From: Acidovorax sp. DW039
GTDB taxonomy: Bacteria; Pseudomonadota; Gammaproteobacteria; Burkholderiales; Burkholderiaceae_C
Length of the DNA: 64,000 bases
Direction: 5' to 3'
NCBI RefSeq assembly: GCF_037101375.1
Contig: NZ_AP029019.1
Coordinates: 372,001-436,000 of the forward strand
Of the stretch, positions 28,108 through 36,989 are shown in pieces. Made by a program: the position numbers and the translations under genes. The notes below the pieces were generated by a model, which saw only the letters and a program-made list of their open reading frames with translations, searched no databases and was not told the DNA's origin. Within the stretch, counting starts at the first letter, position 1. Each line of letters opens with the position of its first letter.

Positions 28108-29257
28108 GCCCACGGCCGCCACCCCGTTCAAGCCGAAAAAGTCGGTCGCCCTGTCCGGCGTCACGGCGGGCAATACCGCGCTGTGTACCGTCGGGCGCAC
28201 GGGCAACGATCTGCACTACCGGGGCTACGACATCCTGGACATTGCCGAGGTCTGCGAGTTCGAGGAAATCGCCCACCTGCTGGTGCACGGCAAGCTGCCC
28301 ACCCGTGCCGAGCTCAAGGCCTACAAGGCCAAGCTCAGAGCCCTGCGCGGCTTGCCCGGCAGCGTGAAAGCGGCGCTGGAGCAGCTCCCTGCCGCCAGCC
28401 ACCCCATGGATGTGATGCGCACCGGCGTCTCGGCCCTGGGTTGCGCATTGCCCGAGAAAGACGACCACAACCTGCCAGGCAGCCGCGACCTTGCCGACCG
28501 GCTGATGGCCAGCCTGGGCAGCATGTTGCTGTACTGGTACCACTTCAGCAATTCGGGCCGCCGTATCGAGGTCGAGACGGACGACGACTCCATCGGGGCC
28601 CACTTCCTGCATCTGCTGCATGGCGAAAAGCCGCCGGCAGACTGGGTGCGTGCCATGCACACCTCGCTGAACCTGTATGCCGAGCACGAGTTCAACGCCA
28701 GCACCTTCACCGCACGCGTGATTGCGGGCACAGGCAGCGATATGTATTCGAGCATCGCGGGGGCCATTGGTGCGCTGCGTGGCCCCAAGCACGGTGGTGC
28801 CAATGAGGTGGCGTTCGAGATCCAGAAACGCTACGACAGCCCGGACGAGGCAGAGGCCGACATCCGCCGCCGGGTAGAGGCCAAGGAAGTGGTGATCGGG
28901 TTTGGTCACCCGGTCTATACCGTGAGCGATCCGCGCAACGTGGTCATCAAGGGGGTGGCCAAGCGATTGTCGGAGGCGGCGGGCTCCACCAAGATGTACG
29001 ACATTGCGGAGCGGCTTGAGGCGGTGATGTGGGAGGTCAAGAAGATGTTCCCCAACCTCGACTGGTTCAGCGCCGTGAGCTACCACATGATGCAGGTGCC
29101 CACCGCCATGTTCACCCCGCTGTTTGTCATTGCGCGCACCAGCGGCTGGGCCGCGCATGTGATGGAGCAGCGCGTGGACAACAAGATCATTCGCCCCAGC
29201 GCCCACTACACCGGTCCTGAAGACCAGACGTTTGTGCCCATTGAGGCCCGTAGCTAA
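28088..29257 (+). CDS. prpC: 2-methylcitrate synthase
   Basis: 389 residues, citrate-synthase fold. It condenses propionyl-CoA with oxaloacetate to 2-methylcitrate. Catalytic segments: the [11 protein letters not shown] opening, HFLHLLHG and then EHEFNASTF (first catalytic His), [13 protein letters not shown] (second His), and [11 protein letters not shown] near the C-terminus. The short chain lacking the allosteric NADH domain is typical of PrpC rather than GltA. GGAG precedes ATG 28088, inside the end of the thioesterase gene. Confidence 0.95.
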   Translation: MNIPTTEPTAATPFKPKKSVALSGVTAGNTALCTVGRTGNDLHYRGYDILDIAEVCEFEEIAHLLVHGKLPTRAELKAYKAKLRALRGLPGSVKAALEQLPAASHPMDVMRTGVSALGCALPEKDDHNLPGSRDLADRLMASLGSMLLYWYHFSNSGRRIEVETDDDSIGAHFLHLLHGEKPPADWVRAMHTSLNLYAEHEFNASTFTARVIAGTGSDMYSSIAGAIGALRGPKHGGANEVAFEIQKRYDSPDEAEADIRRRVEAKEVVIGFGHPVYTVSDPRNVVIKGVAKRLSEAAGSTKMYDIAERLEAVMWEVKKMFPNLDWFSAVSYHMMQVPTAMFTPLFVIARTSGWAAHVMEQRVDNKIIRPSAHYTGPEDQTFVPIEARS

Positions 29258-29340
29258 GGTCCGCAGTCAAGACCGCAGTTAAAAACCATAGCAGCCTGCG
29301 CTGGTATACAGGCGGTTTGATGCTTATTCAGTCTCAAACC

Positions 29341-29374
29341 CTTATCCAGAAAGCGTAAGCAGCTATCAAAAAAA
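29341..29374 (-). repeat. Dispersed intergenic repeat copy
   Basis: Minus-strand copy reading TTTGATAGCTGCTTACGCTT followed by a TGGATAAGGG variant, in the 133-bp prpC-acnD gap. It ends 16 bp before the acnD start. Confidence 0.65.
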
Positions 29375-29390
29375 GAGTGAATCCCGCGAC

Positions 29391-32024
29391 ATGATGAACA
29401 CCGCCCACCGCAAGCCGCTGCCCGGCACGGCACTGGATTACTTCGATGCAGAGGCTGCTGTCGATGCCATGGAACCCGGTGCCTGGGCCCGGCTGCCCTA
29501 CACCGCCCGCGTGCATGCCGAAAACCTGGTGCGCCGCGCTGACCCGGCGCAGCTCAACGACTTCCTGGGGCAGCTGATCGGGCGCAAACGCGAGATCGAC
29601 TTTCCCTGGTTTCCTGTGCGCGTGGTGTGCCACGACATCCTGGGCCAGACGGCGCTGGTGGATCTGGCCGGGCTGCGCGATGCGATCGCGAAAGAGGGTG
29701 GCGACCCTGCTGCGGTGAACCCGGTGGTGCCCGTGCAACTCATCGTGGACCATTCGCTGGCCGTGGAGTGTGGCGGCTTTGACCCGGACGCCTTCGCCAA
29801 AAACCGCGCCATTGAAGACCGCCGCAACGAGGACCGCTTTCACTTCATCGAGTGGACCAAGAAAGCGTTCGCCAACGTGGAGGTGATCCCGGCGGGGAAC
29901 GGGATCATGCACCAGATCAACCTGGAGAAGATGTCGCCCGTGGTGTACGTGCAGGGCGACGCTCACGGCCGGGTCGCGTTTCCCGACACCTGTGTGGGCA
30001 CCGACAGCCACACCCCCCACGTCGATGCGCTGGGCGTGATTGCGATTGGCGTGGGCGGCCTGGAGGCCGAGAGCGTGATGCTGGGTCGCGCCTCGTGGAT
30101 GCGCCTGCCCGACATCGTGGGCGTGGAGCTGACGGGGCACCGCCAGCCCGGCATCACGGCCACCGACATCGTTCTGGCCCTGACGGAATTTCTGCGCAGC
30201 CAGAAGGTGGTGGGGGCGTATCTGGAGTTCTATGGCGAAGGTGCGCGCAGCCTCAGCGTTGGCGACCGTGCCACCATCTCCAACATGTGCCCTGAGTACG
30301 GGGCCACGGCTGCGCTGTTCTACATCGACGACCAGACGCTGGACTACCTGCGGCTGACGGGGCGCGACGATGCGCAGATCCAGCTGGTGGAGCGTTACGC
30401 CAAGACTGCCGGGTTTTGGGCTGACTCGCTCAAGACCGCAGCGTATGAACGCGTGCTGACCTTTGATCTGTCCACCGTGGTGCGCAACATGGCCGGGCCC
30501 TCCAACCCGCACCGCCGCCTGCCCACGTCGGCGCTGGCAGAGCGCGGCATTGCGGTGGATTGGCCCCAAGCCCGCGCGCAGGAGGCGCAGGGCCTGCTGC
30601 CCGATGGGGCCGTCATCATCGCGGCCATCACCAGTTGCACCAACACCAGCAATCCGCGCAACGTGATCGCCGCCGCGCTGTTGGCGCGCAACGCCCGTCG
30701 CCTGGGGCTGACGCGCAAGCCGTGGGTCAAGACCTCGCTGGCACCCGGCTCCAAGGCCGTGGCGCTGTACCTGCAAGAAGCCGGGTTGCTGGCGGACCTG
30801 GAAGCCCTGGGGTTCGGCATCGTCGCATTTGCATGCACCACCTGCAACGGCATGAGCGGTGCGCTTGACCCGAAGATCCAGCAGGAGATCATCGACCGCG
30901 ACCTGTACGCCACTGCCGTGCTGTCGGGCAACCGCAACTTCGACGGTCGCATCCACCCGTATGCCAAGCAGGCGTTTCTGGCCTCGCCGCCGCTGGTGGT
31001 GGCTTACGCACTGGCAGGCACGGTGCGCTTTGACATCGAGAACGATGTGCTGGCCGTGGTGGAGGGGCGTGAGATTCGCCTGCGGGAGCTGTGGCCCAGT
31101 GATGCAGAGATCGACGCCATCGTGGCCCGGGCCGTCAAACCCGAGCAGTTCCGTGCGGTGTACGACCCCATGTTCGCCCTCCGTGTGGAGGGTGGCCAGA
31201 CGGTTGCCCCGCAGTACGACTGGCGTCCGCAGTCCACCTACATCCGCCGCCCGCCATACTGGGACACGGAAGGCGTGGGCGCACTGGCCGCCAACCCGCG
31301 CACGCTCAAAGGCATGCGCCCGCTGGCGATCTTGCCCGACAACATCACCACCGACCACCTCTCGCCGTCCAACGCCATCCTGCCGGACAGCGCGGCCGGT
31401 GAGTACCTGGCACGGATGGGGGTGCCCGAGGAGGACTTCAACTCCTATGCCACCCACCGTGGCGACCACCTCACGGCGATGCGCGCCACCTTTGCCAACC
31501 CGCAGCTCGTCAACGAGATGGCGGTGGTGGGTGGCAAGGTCCAGAAGGGGTCTCTGGCACGCATCGAACCCGAAGGCCGCGTGGTGCGCATGTGGGAGGC
31601 GATGGAGACCTACCTGCAACGCCGCCAGCCGCTCATCATCATCGCAGGGGCCGACTATGGCCAGGGGTCGAGCCGCGACTGGGCTGCCAAGGGCGTGCGC
31701 CTGGCGGGGGTGGAAGTGGTGGTGGCCGAAGGTTTTGAGCGCATTCACCGCACCAACCTGATTGGCATGGGCGTGCTGCCGCTGGAGTTTCAGCCGGGCA
31801 CCAGCCGCCTCACGCTGGGGCTGGACGGCACGGAGACCTACGATGTCGAAGGGGCGCTGACACCACGCGCCAGGCTCATGCTCGTCATCTGCCGCAAAAG
31901 CGGCCAGGTCACCCGGGTGCCCATGACCTGCCGCCTGGACACGGCCGAGGAAGTATCGGTATACGAAGCCGGTGGCGTGCTGCAGCGTTTTGCCCAGGAC
32001 TTTCTGGCCTCCACCATCCAATAA
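29391..32024 (+). CDS. acnD: 2-methylcitrate dehydratase AcnD (Fe-S, aconitase family)
   Basis: 877 residues, aconitase superfamily with domains 1-3, linker and swivel domain. [4Fe-4S] ligand motifs are ITSCTNTSNPRNV (near residue 417) and ACTTCNGMSGAL (near 482). The swivel domain has ADYGQGSSRDWAAKG near residue 758. AcnD dehydrates 2-methylcitrate to 2-methyl-cis-aconitate (reported as the trans isomer in PrpF-dependent pathways) and requires PrpF, encoded next. This is the iron-sulfur alternative to PrpD. Two ATGs in tandem start the gene; the first is used. Confidence 0.95.
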   Translation: MMNTAHRKPLPGTALDYFDAEAAVDAMEPGAWARLPYTARVHAENLVRRADPAQLNDFLGQLIGRKREIDFPWFPVRVVCHDILGQTALVDLAGLRDAIAKEGGDPAAVNPVVPVQLIVDHSLAVECGGFDPDAFAKNRAIEDRRNEDRFHFIEWTKKAFANVEVIPAGNGIMHQINLEKMSPVVYVQGDAHGRVAFPDTCVGTDSHTPHVDALGVIAIGVGGLEAESVMLGRASWMRLPDIVGVELTGHRQPGITATDIVLALTEFLRSQKVVGAYLEFYGEGARSLSVGDRATISNMCPEYGATAALFYIDDQTLDYLRLTGRDDAQIQLVERYAKTAGFWADSLKTAAYERVLTFDLSTVVRNMAGPSNPHRRLPTSALAERGIAVDWPQARAQEAQGLLPDGAVIIAAITSCTNTSNPRNVIAAALLARNARRLGLTRKPWVKTSLAPGSKAVALYLQEAGLLADLEALGFGIVAFACTTCNGMSGALDPKIQQEIIDRDLYATAVLSGNRNFDGRIHPYAKQAFLASPPLVVAYALAGTVRFDIENDVLAVVEGREIRLRELWPSDAEIDAIVARAVKPEQFRAVYDPMFALRVEGGQTVAPQYDWRPQSTYIRRPPYWDTEGVGALAANPRTLKGMRPLAILPDNITTDHLSPSNAILPDSAAGEYLARMGVPEEDFNSYATHRGDHLTAMRATFANPQLVNEMAVVGGKVQKGSLARIEPEGRVVRMWEAMETYLQRRQPLIIIAGADYGQGSSRDWAAKGVRLAGVEVVVAEGFERIHRTNLIGMGVLPLEFQPGTSRLTLGLDGTETYDVEGALTPRARLMLVICRKSGQVTRVPMTCRLDTAEEVSVYEAGGVLQRFAQDFLASTIQ

Positions 32025-32030
32025 AAATAG

Positions 32031-32210
32031 GCATCTAGGGATGCTGCTCTGCACAAATCACCGCGCCGTGTGCATCTGCGGCCTCGGGCGGTCTGCGGCG
32101 TTGCAAATGCTCGCAATAGCTACGGCTATTGCTGCGCTTTGCGCCTTGCAGCCCATCCCGATCCGCAGCGCACACTTACCGCTCGATTCGCGCAGAGCAT
32201 CCCTGGCGCT
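32031..32210. repeat. ~180-bp imperfect palindrome (MITE- or hairpin-like element)
   Basis: Inner arms run 32068-32120 and 32125-32175 around a TACG loop (ends GTGTGC/GCACAC and GCAATAGC/GCTATTGC). Outer arms continue as GGGATGCTGCTCTGC (32038-32052) and GCAGAGCATCCC (32192-32203). It lies immediately after acnD and is followed by a standard repeat copy. It could form a large RNA hairpin that separates acnD and prpF expression. Confidence 0.7.
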
Positions 32211-32240
32211 TATCCATAAAGCGCTGGCAGCTATCAATTT
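32206..32240 (-). repeat. Dispersed intergenic repeat copy
   Basis: Minus-strand copy reading TTGATAGCTGCCAGCGCTTT then TGGATAAGCGC, joined to the right end of the ~180-bp palindrome and 25 bp before prpF. Confidence 0.7.
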
Positions 32241-32264
32241 AGAAGCAACCAGAGTACAACGGAC

Positions 32265-33467
32265 ATGAACCGAACCCCAGCACCGCAGATACGCATCCCC
32301 GCTACCTATCTGCGTGGCGGCACCAGCAAGGGCGTTTTCTTTCGACTGCAGGATTTGCCGCCGGCCGCCCAGCAGCCCGGCGCTGCGCGCGATGCGCTGC
32401 TGTTGCGCGTCATCGGCAGCCCCGACCCCTACGGCAAGCAGATCGACGGCATGGGCGGTGCTACCTCCTCCACCTCCAAGGCGGTGATCGTCTCAGCCTC
32501 GCAGCGGCCGGGGCACGATGTGGACTACCTCTTTGGTCAGGTGTCCATCGACAGCGCCTTTGTGGACTGGACCGGCAACTGCGGCAATCTCTCGGCGGCC
32601 GTGGGGCCGTTTGCCATCGAAAGCGGCTTGCTGCCTGCCGACCGCATCCCTGACAACGGCGTCTGTACCGTGCGCATCTGGCAGGCCAACATCGGCAAGA
32701 CCATCGTTGCCCATGTGCCCATCACCGACGGACAGGTGCAGGAGACGGGCGATTTCGAACTCGACGGCGTGACCTTTGCGGCGGCCGAGGTGGCCCTTGA
32801 ATTTCTGGACCCGGCCGACGACGGTGATGGCGACGGCGGCGGCGGCGCGATGTTTCCCACCGGCCAGGTGGTGGACGACCTGCCCGTCCCCGGTGTGGGC
32901 ACGCTGCGCGCCACGCTCATCAACGCCGGCATCCCGACCATCTTCGTCAACGCTGCCGACATCGGCTACACCGGCACCGAGCTGCAGGATGCGATCAACA
33001 GCGACCCGCAGGCGCTGGCGCGTTTTGAAGCCATCCGCGCCCACGGCGCGGTGAAGATGGGGCTCATCCAGGACCTTGCCGAAGCCGCCCAGCGCCAGCA
33101 CACCCCCAAGGTGGCCTTTGTCGCACCGCCCCAGACCTACACCGCATCCAGCGGCAAGGCAGTGCAGGCGAGCGACGTGGACCTGCTGGTGCGCGCTCTT
33201 TCGATGGGCAAGCTGCACCACGCCATGATGGGCACGGCGGCCGTCGCCATTGGCACCGCTGCCGCCATCCCCGGCACGCTGGTCAACCTCGCCGCCGGCG
33301 GCGGGACGAGGGAGGCCGTGCGTTTTGGCCATCCGTCCGGCACGCTGCGCGTGGGAGCCCAGGCCGAGCTACAGGGGGGGAAATGGAGGGTCACCAAGGC
33401 CTTGATGAGCCGCAGCGCGCGCATCTTGATGGAAGGCTGGGTCCGCGTGCCTGGCAACTATTTTTAG
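32265..33467 (+). CDS. prpF: AcnD-accessory isomerase PrpF (2-methylaconitate cis-trans isomerase)
   Basis: 400 residues of the PrpF family (diaminopimelate-epimerase-like fold). The opening RIPATYLRGGTSKGVFFR is diagnostic, with KQIDGMGGATSSTSKAVIV and VDWTGNCGNLSAAVGPFAIE, which holds an active-site Cys-Gly-Asn, following. PrpF isomerises the AcnD product so that the hydratase step can proceed. It follows acnD after a palindromic spacer, and prpB comes next. Confidence 0.95.
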   Translation: MNRTPAPQIRIPATYLRGGTSKGVFFRLQDLPPAAQQPGAARDALLLRVIGSPDPYGKQIDGMGGATSSTSKAVIVSASQRPGHDVDYLFGQVSIDSAFVDWTGNCGNLSAAVGPFAIESGLLPADRIPDNGVCTVRIWQANIGKTIVAHVPITDGQVQETGDFELDGVTFAAAEVALEFLDPADDGDGDGGGGAMFPTGQVVDDLPVPGVGTLRATLINAGIPTIFVNAADIGYTGTELQDAINSDPQALARFEAIRAHGAVKMGLIQDLAEAAQRQHTPKVAFVAPPQTYTASSGKAVQASDVDLLVRALSMGKLHHAMMGTAAVAIGTAAAIPGTLVNLAAGGGTREAVRFGHPSGTLRVGAQAELQGGKWRVTKALMSRSARILMEGWVRVPGNYF

Positions 33468-33495
33468 AACAAAACTGCAAAGAAAGAACGAACGA

Positions 33496-34356
33496 ATGTC
33501 CACCCGCAAGACCCTCAAAGCCCTGGCAGAAGCCCGCCGGGGAGTGCTTGTCCCCGGCGCTTTCAACGCCTTGTCCGCCAAGGTCATTGAAGACCTGGGC
33601 TTTGAAGCGATCTACGTCACCGGTGCCGGTGTCACCAACATGTGGTTTGGCATGCCGGACCAAGGCTTCATGGGCCTGAGCGACATTGCCGACCACACGG
33701 CCCGCATCCGCGACGCTGTGGAGGTGCCGCTGATCGTGGACGCTGACACAGGCTTTGGCAATGCGCTCAACGTTTACCACGCGGTGCGCACACTCGAACG
33801 TGCGGGGGCCGATTGCATCCAGCTGGAAGACCAGGTGGCACCCAAGCGCTGCGGGCACTTTTCGGGCAAAGAGGTCATCAGCACCGAAGAGGCGGTGAGC
33901 AAGATCAAGGCCGCGGTGGACGCGCGCCGTGATGACAACCTGCTGATCATGGCCCGCACCGATGCGGCGGCCACCCATGGCTTTGAGGCCGCAGTGGAGC
34001 GTGCGCAGCGCTTTGCACAAGCGGGTGCCGACATCCTGTTTGTGGAGGCTGTGACGCAGGCGGAAGAAATTCGCGCCTTGCCACAGCGTCTTGCCAAGCC
34101 CCAGCTCATGAACATGGTCATTGGCGGCAAGACGCCCATCTTCAACGCCGATGAACTGGGCCAGCTGGGCTATGGCATCGTGCTGTATGCCAACGCCGCT
34201 TTGCAAGGCGCAGTGATGGGCATGCAGAAGGCCCTGACCGTGCTGCGCGACACGAAAGAAGTGCAGGAGAGCAGTGGCCTGGTCACGCCGTTTGCCGAGC
34301 GGCAGCGGCTCGTGGGCAAGCCCGTATGGGACGCGCTGGACAAGCGCTACACCTGA
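33496..34356 (+). CDS. prpB: 2-methylisocitrate lyase
   Basis: 286 residues, isocitrate-lyase/PEP-mutase superfamily TIM barrel. PKRCGHFSGKEVI (near residue 115) carries the conserved catalytic K-[KR]-C-G-H motif; DADTGFGNALNV supplies metal ligands. It cleaves 2-methylisocitrate to pyruvate and succinate, completing the cycle. It is the last gene of the unit; its stop overlaps the 3' end of the convergent metR-like gene by 10 bp. prpE is not in this window. Confidence 0.95.
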   Translation: MSTRKTLKALAEARRGVLVPGAFNALSAKVIEDLGFEAIYVTGAGVTNMWFGMPDQGFMGLSDIADHTARIRDAVEVPLIVDADTGFGNALNVYHAVRTLERAGADCIQLEDQVAPKRCGHFSGKEVISTEEAVSKIKAAVDARRDDNLLIMARTDAAATHGFEAAVERAQRFAQAGADILFVEAVTQAEEIRALPQRLAKPQLMNMVIGGKTPIFNADELGQLGYGIVLYANAALQGAVMGMQKALTVLRDTKEVQESSGLVTPFAERQRLVGKPVWDALDKRYT

Positions 34357-35234
34357 GCGTTGCGCGCAAACTGGATGAAGGCCTGCAGGTAGTCCGTGTT
34401 GCTGTCCTGCTCACGCGTGCCCAGGTGAATCTGCTTGGCAATGCCGTGGCGGCCCAACTGCACTGGCACCACATCCATCTTCTCGGCGTACTCCAGTGCC
34501 AGCCAGCGCGGTAGCGCTGCCACGCCACGGCCGCTGGCCACCATCTGCAGCATGATGTCCGTGGTCTCGATGGTCTTGTGGCGGCGCGGCGCAATGCCGG
34601 CCGGAGCCAGGAACTGTGTGTACACATCCAGCCGTTCAGGGCTGACCGGGTAGGTAATGAGCGTTTCGCTCGCAAGCTGTGCAGGCTTCACATAGGCCTG
34701 CTGTGCAAAGGGGTGGCTGCCAGCGACCACCAGCACCTGCTCGTAATCGAACACGGGCTCGAAATGCAGACCAGGCTTGTGCAGCGGATCGGGGGTCACC
34801 AGCAGGTCAATCTCGTAGCCGAAAAGCGCTCCGATACCTCCGAACTGGAATTTCTGCTTTACATCCACATCCACGTCCGGCCAGGTGCTCAGGTAGGGCG
34901 ACACGATCTTGAGCAGCCACTGGTAGCAGGGGTGGCATTCCATGCCGATGCGCAGGGTGCCGCGTTCACCCTGGGCGAACTGCCGCAACGTGCTCTCCGC
35001 CTGATCCAACTGCGGGAGCACCCGGTTGGCAACCGCCAGCAGGTACTGCCCGGCCTGCGTGAGACGCAGGCTTCGCCCCTCGCGCAACCAGACGTCGGTG
35101 CCCAGCTGCTGCTCCAGTTTTTTCATGCTGTGGCTCAGTGCCGACTGGGTCAGGTTCAGCACGCCTGCAGCCGCAGTCAGCGAGCCTTGTTTCTCCACCT
35201 GCTGAACGATGTGGAGATGGATACGTTCCAGCAT
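34347..35234 (-). CDS. MetR-like LysR regulator
   Basis: 295 residues from ATG 35232-35234 (MLERIHLHIVQQVEKQGSLT). The HTH reads AAAGVLNLTQSALSHSMKKLEQQ, closely following the MetR pattern (TQSALSH), and the effector domain has SGRGVAALPRWLALEY, again MetR-like. A perfect TGAA-N5-TTCA site lies just upstream, so the regulator is expected to sense homocysteine and activate the divergent FMN reductase-mesX-mesD genes. The frame could start six codons earlier at 35252, but that would overlap the operator. Confidence 0.88.
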   Translation of the reverse strand: MLERIHLHIVQQVEKQGSLTAAAGVLNLTQSALSHSMKKLEQQLGTDVWLREGRSLRLTQAGQYLLAVANRVLPQLDQAESTLRQFAQGERGTLRIGMECHPCYQWLLKIVSPYLSTWPDVDVDVKQKFQFGGIGALFGYEIDLLVTPDPLHKPGLHFEPVFDYEQVLVVAGSHPFAQQAYVKPAQLASETLITYPVSPERLDVYTQFLAPAGIAPRRHKTIETTDIMLQMVASGRGVAALPRWLALEYAEKMDVVPVQLGRHGIAKQIHLGTREQDSNTDYLQAFIQFARNAQV

Positions 35235-35238
35235 TATA

Positions 35239-35251
35239 TGAACAGATTTCA
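35239..35251. promoter_or_regulatory. MetR box TGAA-CAGAT-TTCA
   Basis: Matches the MetR consensus TGAANNNNNTTCA exactly. It lies between the metR-like gene (start 35234) and the divergent flavin reductase gene (35337), and is the main link between this regulator and the methionine synthase genes. Confidence 0.75.
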
Positions 35252-35336
35252 TTGATTAATGAGATAAGACCATTTTACTTCATGTGTTGATTTGCCTAGC
35301 ATCCGCTTTCAGATTCGCTTGCCTCTTTGGTTATCT

Positions 35337-35930
35337 ATGAAAAATGCAATGACATGCCCACTGCGCGTGGTGGCGGTCTCTGGCGGGTTGCAGCGGCCGT
35401 CCAAGTCGGCATCGCTGGCCCGGCATCTCCTGGACCTGATAGCGGCTGAGACCCCGTGCCGCCCGCATCTGATCGAAATGGGTGCGCTGGCCTCTCAGCT
35501 TTCAGGCGCAGTCCGCAGGTCCGAATTGCCCACAGCAGTGGAGCAGGAACTGCTTGCGGTCGAGCAGGCGGATGTGCTCGTTGTGGTGTCCCCGGTGTAT
35601 CGCGGCGCTTACACGGGGATGTTCAAGCACTTCTTCGACTTCATCCATCAGGACGCATTGATCGACACGCCTGTGCTGTTGGCTGCTACGGGCGGCAGCG
35701 AGCGACATGCCTTGGTGATCGATCACCAGCTCAGGCCTTTGTTCAGCTTTTTCCAGGCGCGTACTTTGCCGCTGGGTGTCTACGCGACCGACAAGGATTT
35801 TGTGGACCCAGGCTTGTGGGATGAGGCGCTGCTTGAGCGCGCCCGGTTGGCGGTGCAACGGGCGCTGCCGCTGGTGGCCCTGGCGCGGAACGCCAGTCCC
35901 GCTCTGGCCGATGAACGGGTCCTGGCCTGA
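35337..35930 (+). CDS. NAD(P)H-dependent FMN reductase (MsuE-like)
   Basis: 197 residues from ATG 35337. Flavodoxin-like fold with the NADPH-FMN reductase pattern: VVAVSGGLQRPSKSASLARHLL near the N-terminus (phosphate loop), VLVVVSPVYRGAYTGMFKHFFDF and then the ATGGSERHALVIDHQLRPLFSFF segment, which is the MsuE/SsuE-type signature. It reduces FMN for a partner oxygenase. Here it heads the group with mesX and mesD, whose methionine synthase activity is known to need oxygen in other bacteria. Supplying reduced flavin to MesX is inference. Confidence 0.88.
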   Translation: MKNAMTCPLRVVAVSGGLQRPSKSASLARHLLDLIAAETPCRPHLIEMGALASQLSGAVRRSELPTAVEQELLAVEQADVLVVVSPVYRGAYTGMFKHFFDFIHQDALIDTPVLLAATGGSERHALVIDHQLRPLFSFFQARTLPLGVYATDKDFVDPGLWDEALLERARLAVQRALPLVALARNASPALADERVLA

Positions 35931-35972
35931 CACCCGCACCACTTCTCTGAACATTGGGATTGCTACACCGTC

Positions 35973-36956
35973 ATGTACGAAGCATTTGTCTTTCACATCA
36001 AGAGCACCCGCTTTGATGAAAACTACCAACCCTCGCACAGCACGCGCCTGACCACGAACTTTGCCAATCTGGCCCGGGGCGCAAGCCGCCAGCAAAACCT
36101 GCGCAACGCGCTCAGGATGATTGACAACCGATGCAATGCGCTGGCGCATTGGGACAACCCCACAGGAGACCGCTACACCGTCGAGCTGGACATCATTTCC
36201 GTCGAAATGCTCCTGGATGGGCAAGGCTGCGATGCTGCCTTCCCCTTGATCGAAGTGCTCAAAACCTGCGTTTTCGACAAGCACAGGAACCAGCGGATCG
36301 ACGGCATCGTGGGCAACAGCTTCTCCTCTTACGTGCGCGACTACGACTTCAGTGTCCTGCTGCCGGACTACAACGCAGACCGACCGGAGTTCGGCCTCCC
36401 GGCCAATTTTGGTGACCTGCATGGCAAGCTTTTCAAGCAGTTTGCCAATTCCAGCACCTACAAGGCGCGCTTTGGCAAGCCGCCTGTGATCTGCATCAGC
36501 GTGTCCACCAGCAAGACCTACCGGCGAACCGACAACCAGCATCCCGTACTGGGTGTCGAGTACCAGCAAAGCGAACTGTCTTCCACAGACCACTATTTCG
36601 CAAAGATGGGGATGCAGGTTCGCTTCTTTATGCCTCCCAATGGCATTGCACCGCTGGCTTTCTATTTCCAGGGTGACCTGTTGGCTGACTACACGAACCT
36701 GGAGTTGATCTCCAGCATCAGCACGATGGAAACCTTCCAGAAAATTTACCGGCCCGAGATTTACAACGCCAACTGTGCGGCCGGAAAACTCTACCGCCCG
36801 AGCTTGAGCAACCAGGACTATTCGTTGACACAAATCGTCTACGACCGTGAGGAGCGCAGTCAATTGGCTGTCCAGCAAGGCAAATACACCGAAAAACACT
36901 TCATCAAACCCTACGGGACCGTGCTCGAACAATGGGCTGCTGATTGCCCGCTGTGA
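35973..36956 (+). CDS. mesX: DUF1852 protein, MesX family, partner of core methionine synthase
   Basis: 327 residues, DUF1852. Visible conserved blocks include FHIKSTRFDENYQPS (residues 7-21), NPTGDRYTVELDIISVEMLL, RPEFGLPANFGDLHGKLFKQF and the C-terminal YDREERSQLAVQQGKY. No known cofactor motif is apparent. In Acinetobacter baylyi MesX is needed by the MesD methionine synthase, and the reaction needs O2; the methyl donor is not established. It lies 42 bp after the FMN reductase gene and 33 bp before mesD, so all three are probably one transcript. Confidence 0.88.
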   Translation: MYEAFVFHIKSTRFDENYQPSHSTRLTTNFANLARGASRQQNLRNALRMIDNRCNALAHWDNPTGDRYTVELDIISVEMLLDGQGCDAAFPLIEVLKTCVFDKHRNQRIDGIVGNSFSSYVRDYDFSVLLPDYNADRPEFGLPANFGDLHGKLFKQFANSSTYKARFGKPPVICISVSTSKTYRRTDNQHPVLGVEYQQSELSSTDHYFAKMGMQVRFFMPPNGIAPLAFYFQGDLLADYTNLELISSISTMETFQKIYRPEIYNANCAAGKLYRPSLSNQDYSLTQIVYDREERSQLAVQQGKYTEKHFIKPYGTVLEQWAADCPL

Positions 36957-36989
36957 CCCGATTCATCTTTTCTTCAAAGGAAGCCTTTC

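Noticed and set aside
29334..32054. Long minus-strand open frame of about 900 codons opposite acnD
   Set aside because: It mirrors acnD over its entire length and encodes Arg/His-rich sequence without domains; acnD motifs are intact on the plus strand.
32068..32175. Palindrome as a rho-independent terminator of acnD
   Set aside because: The arms are too long and imperfect and no T-run follows; better described as a repeat element.
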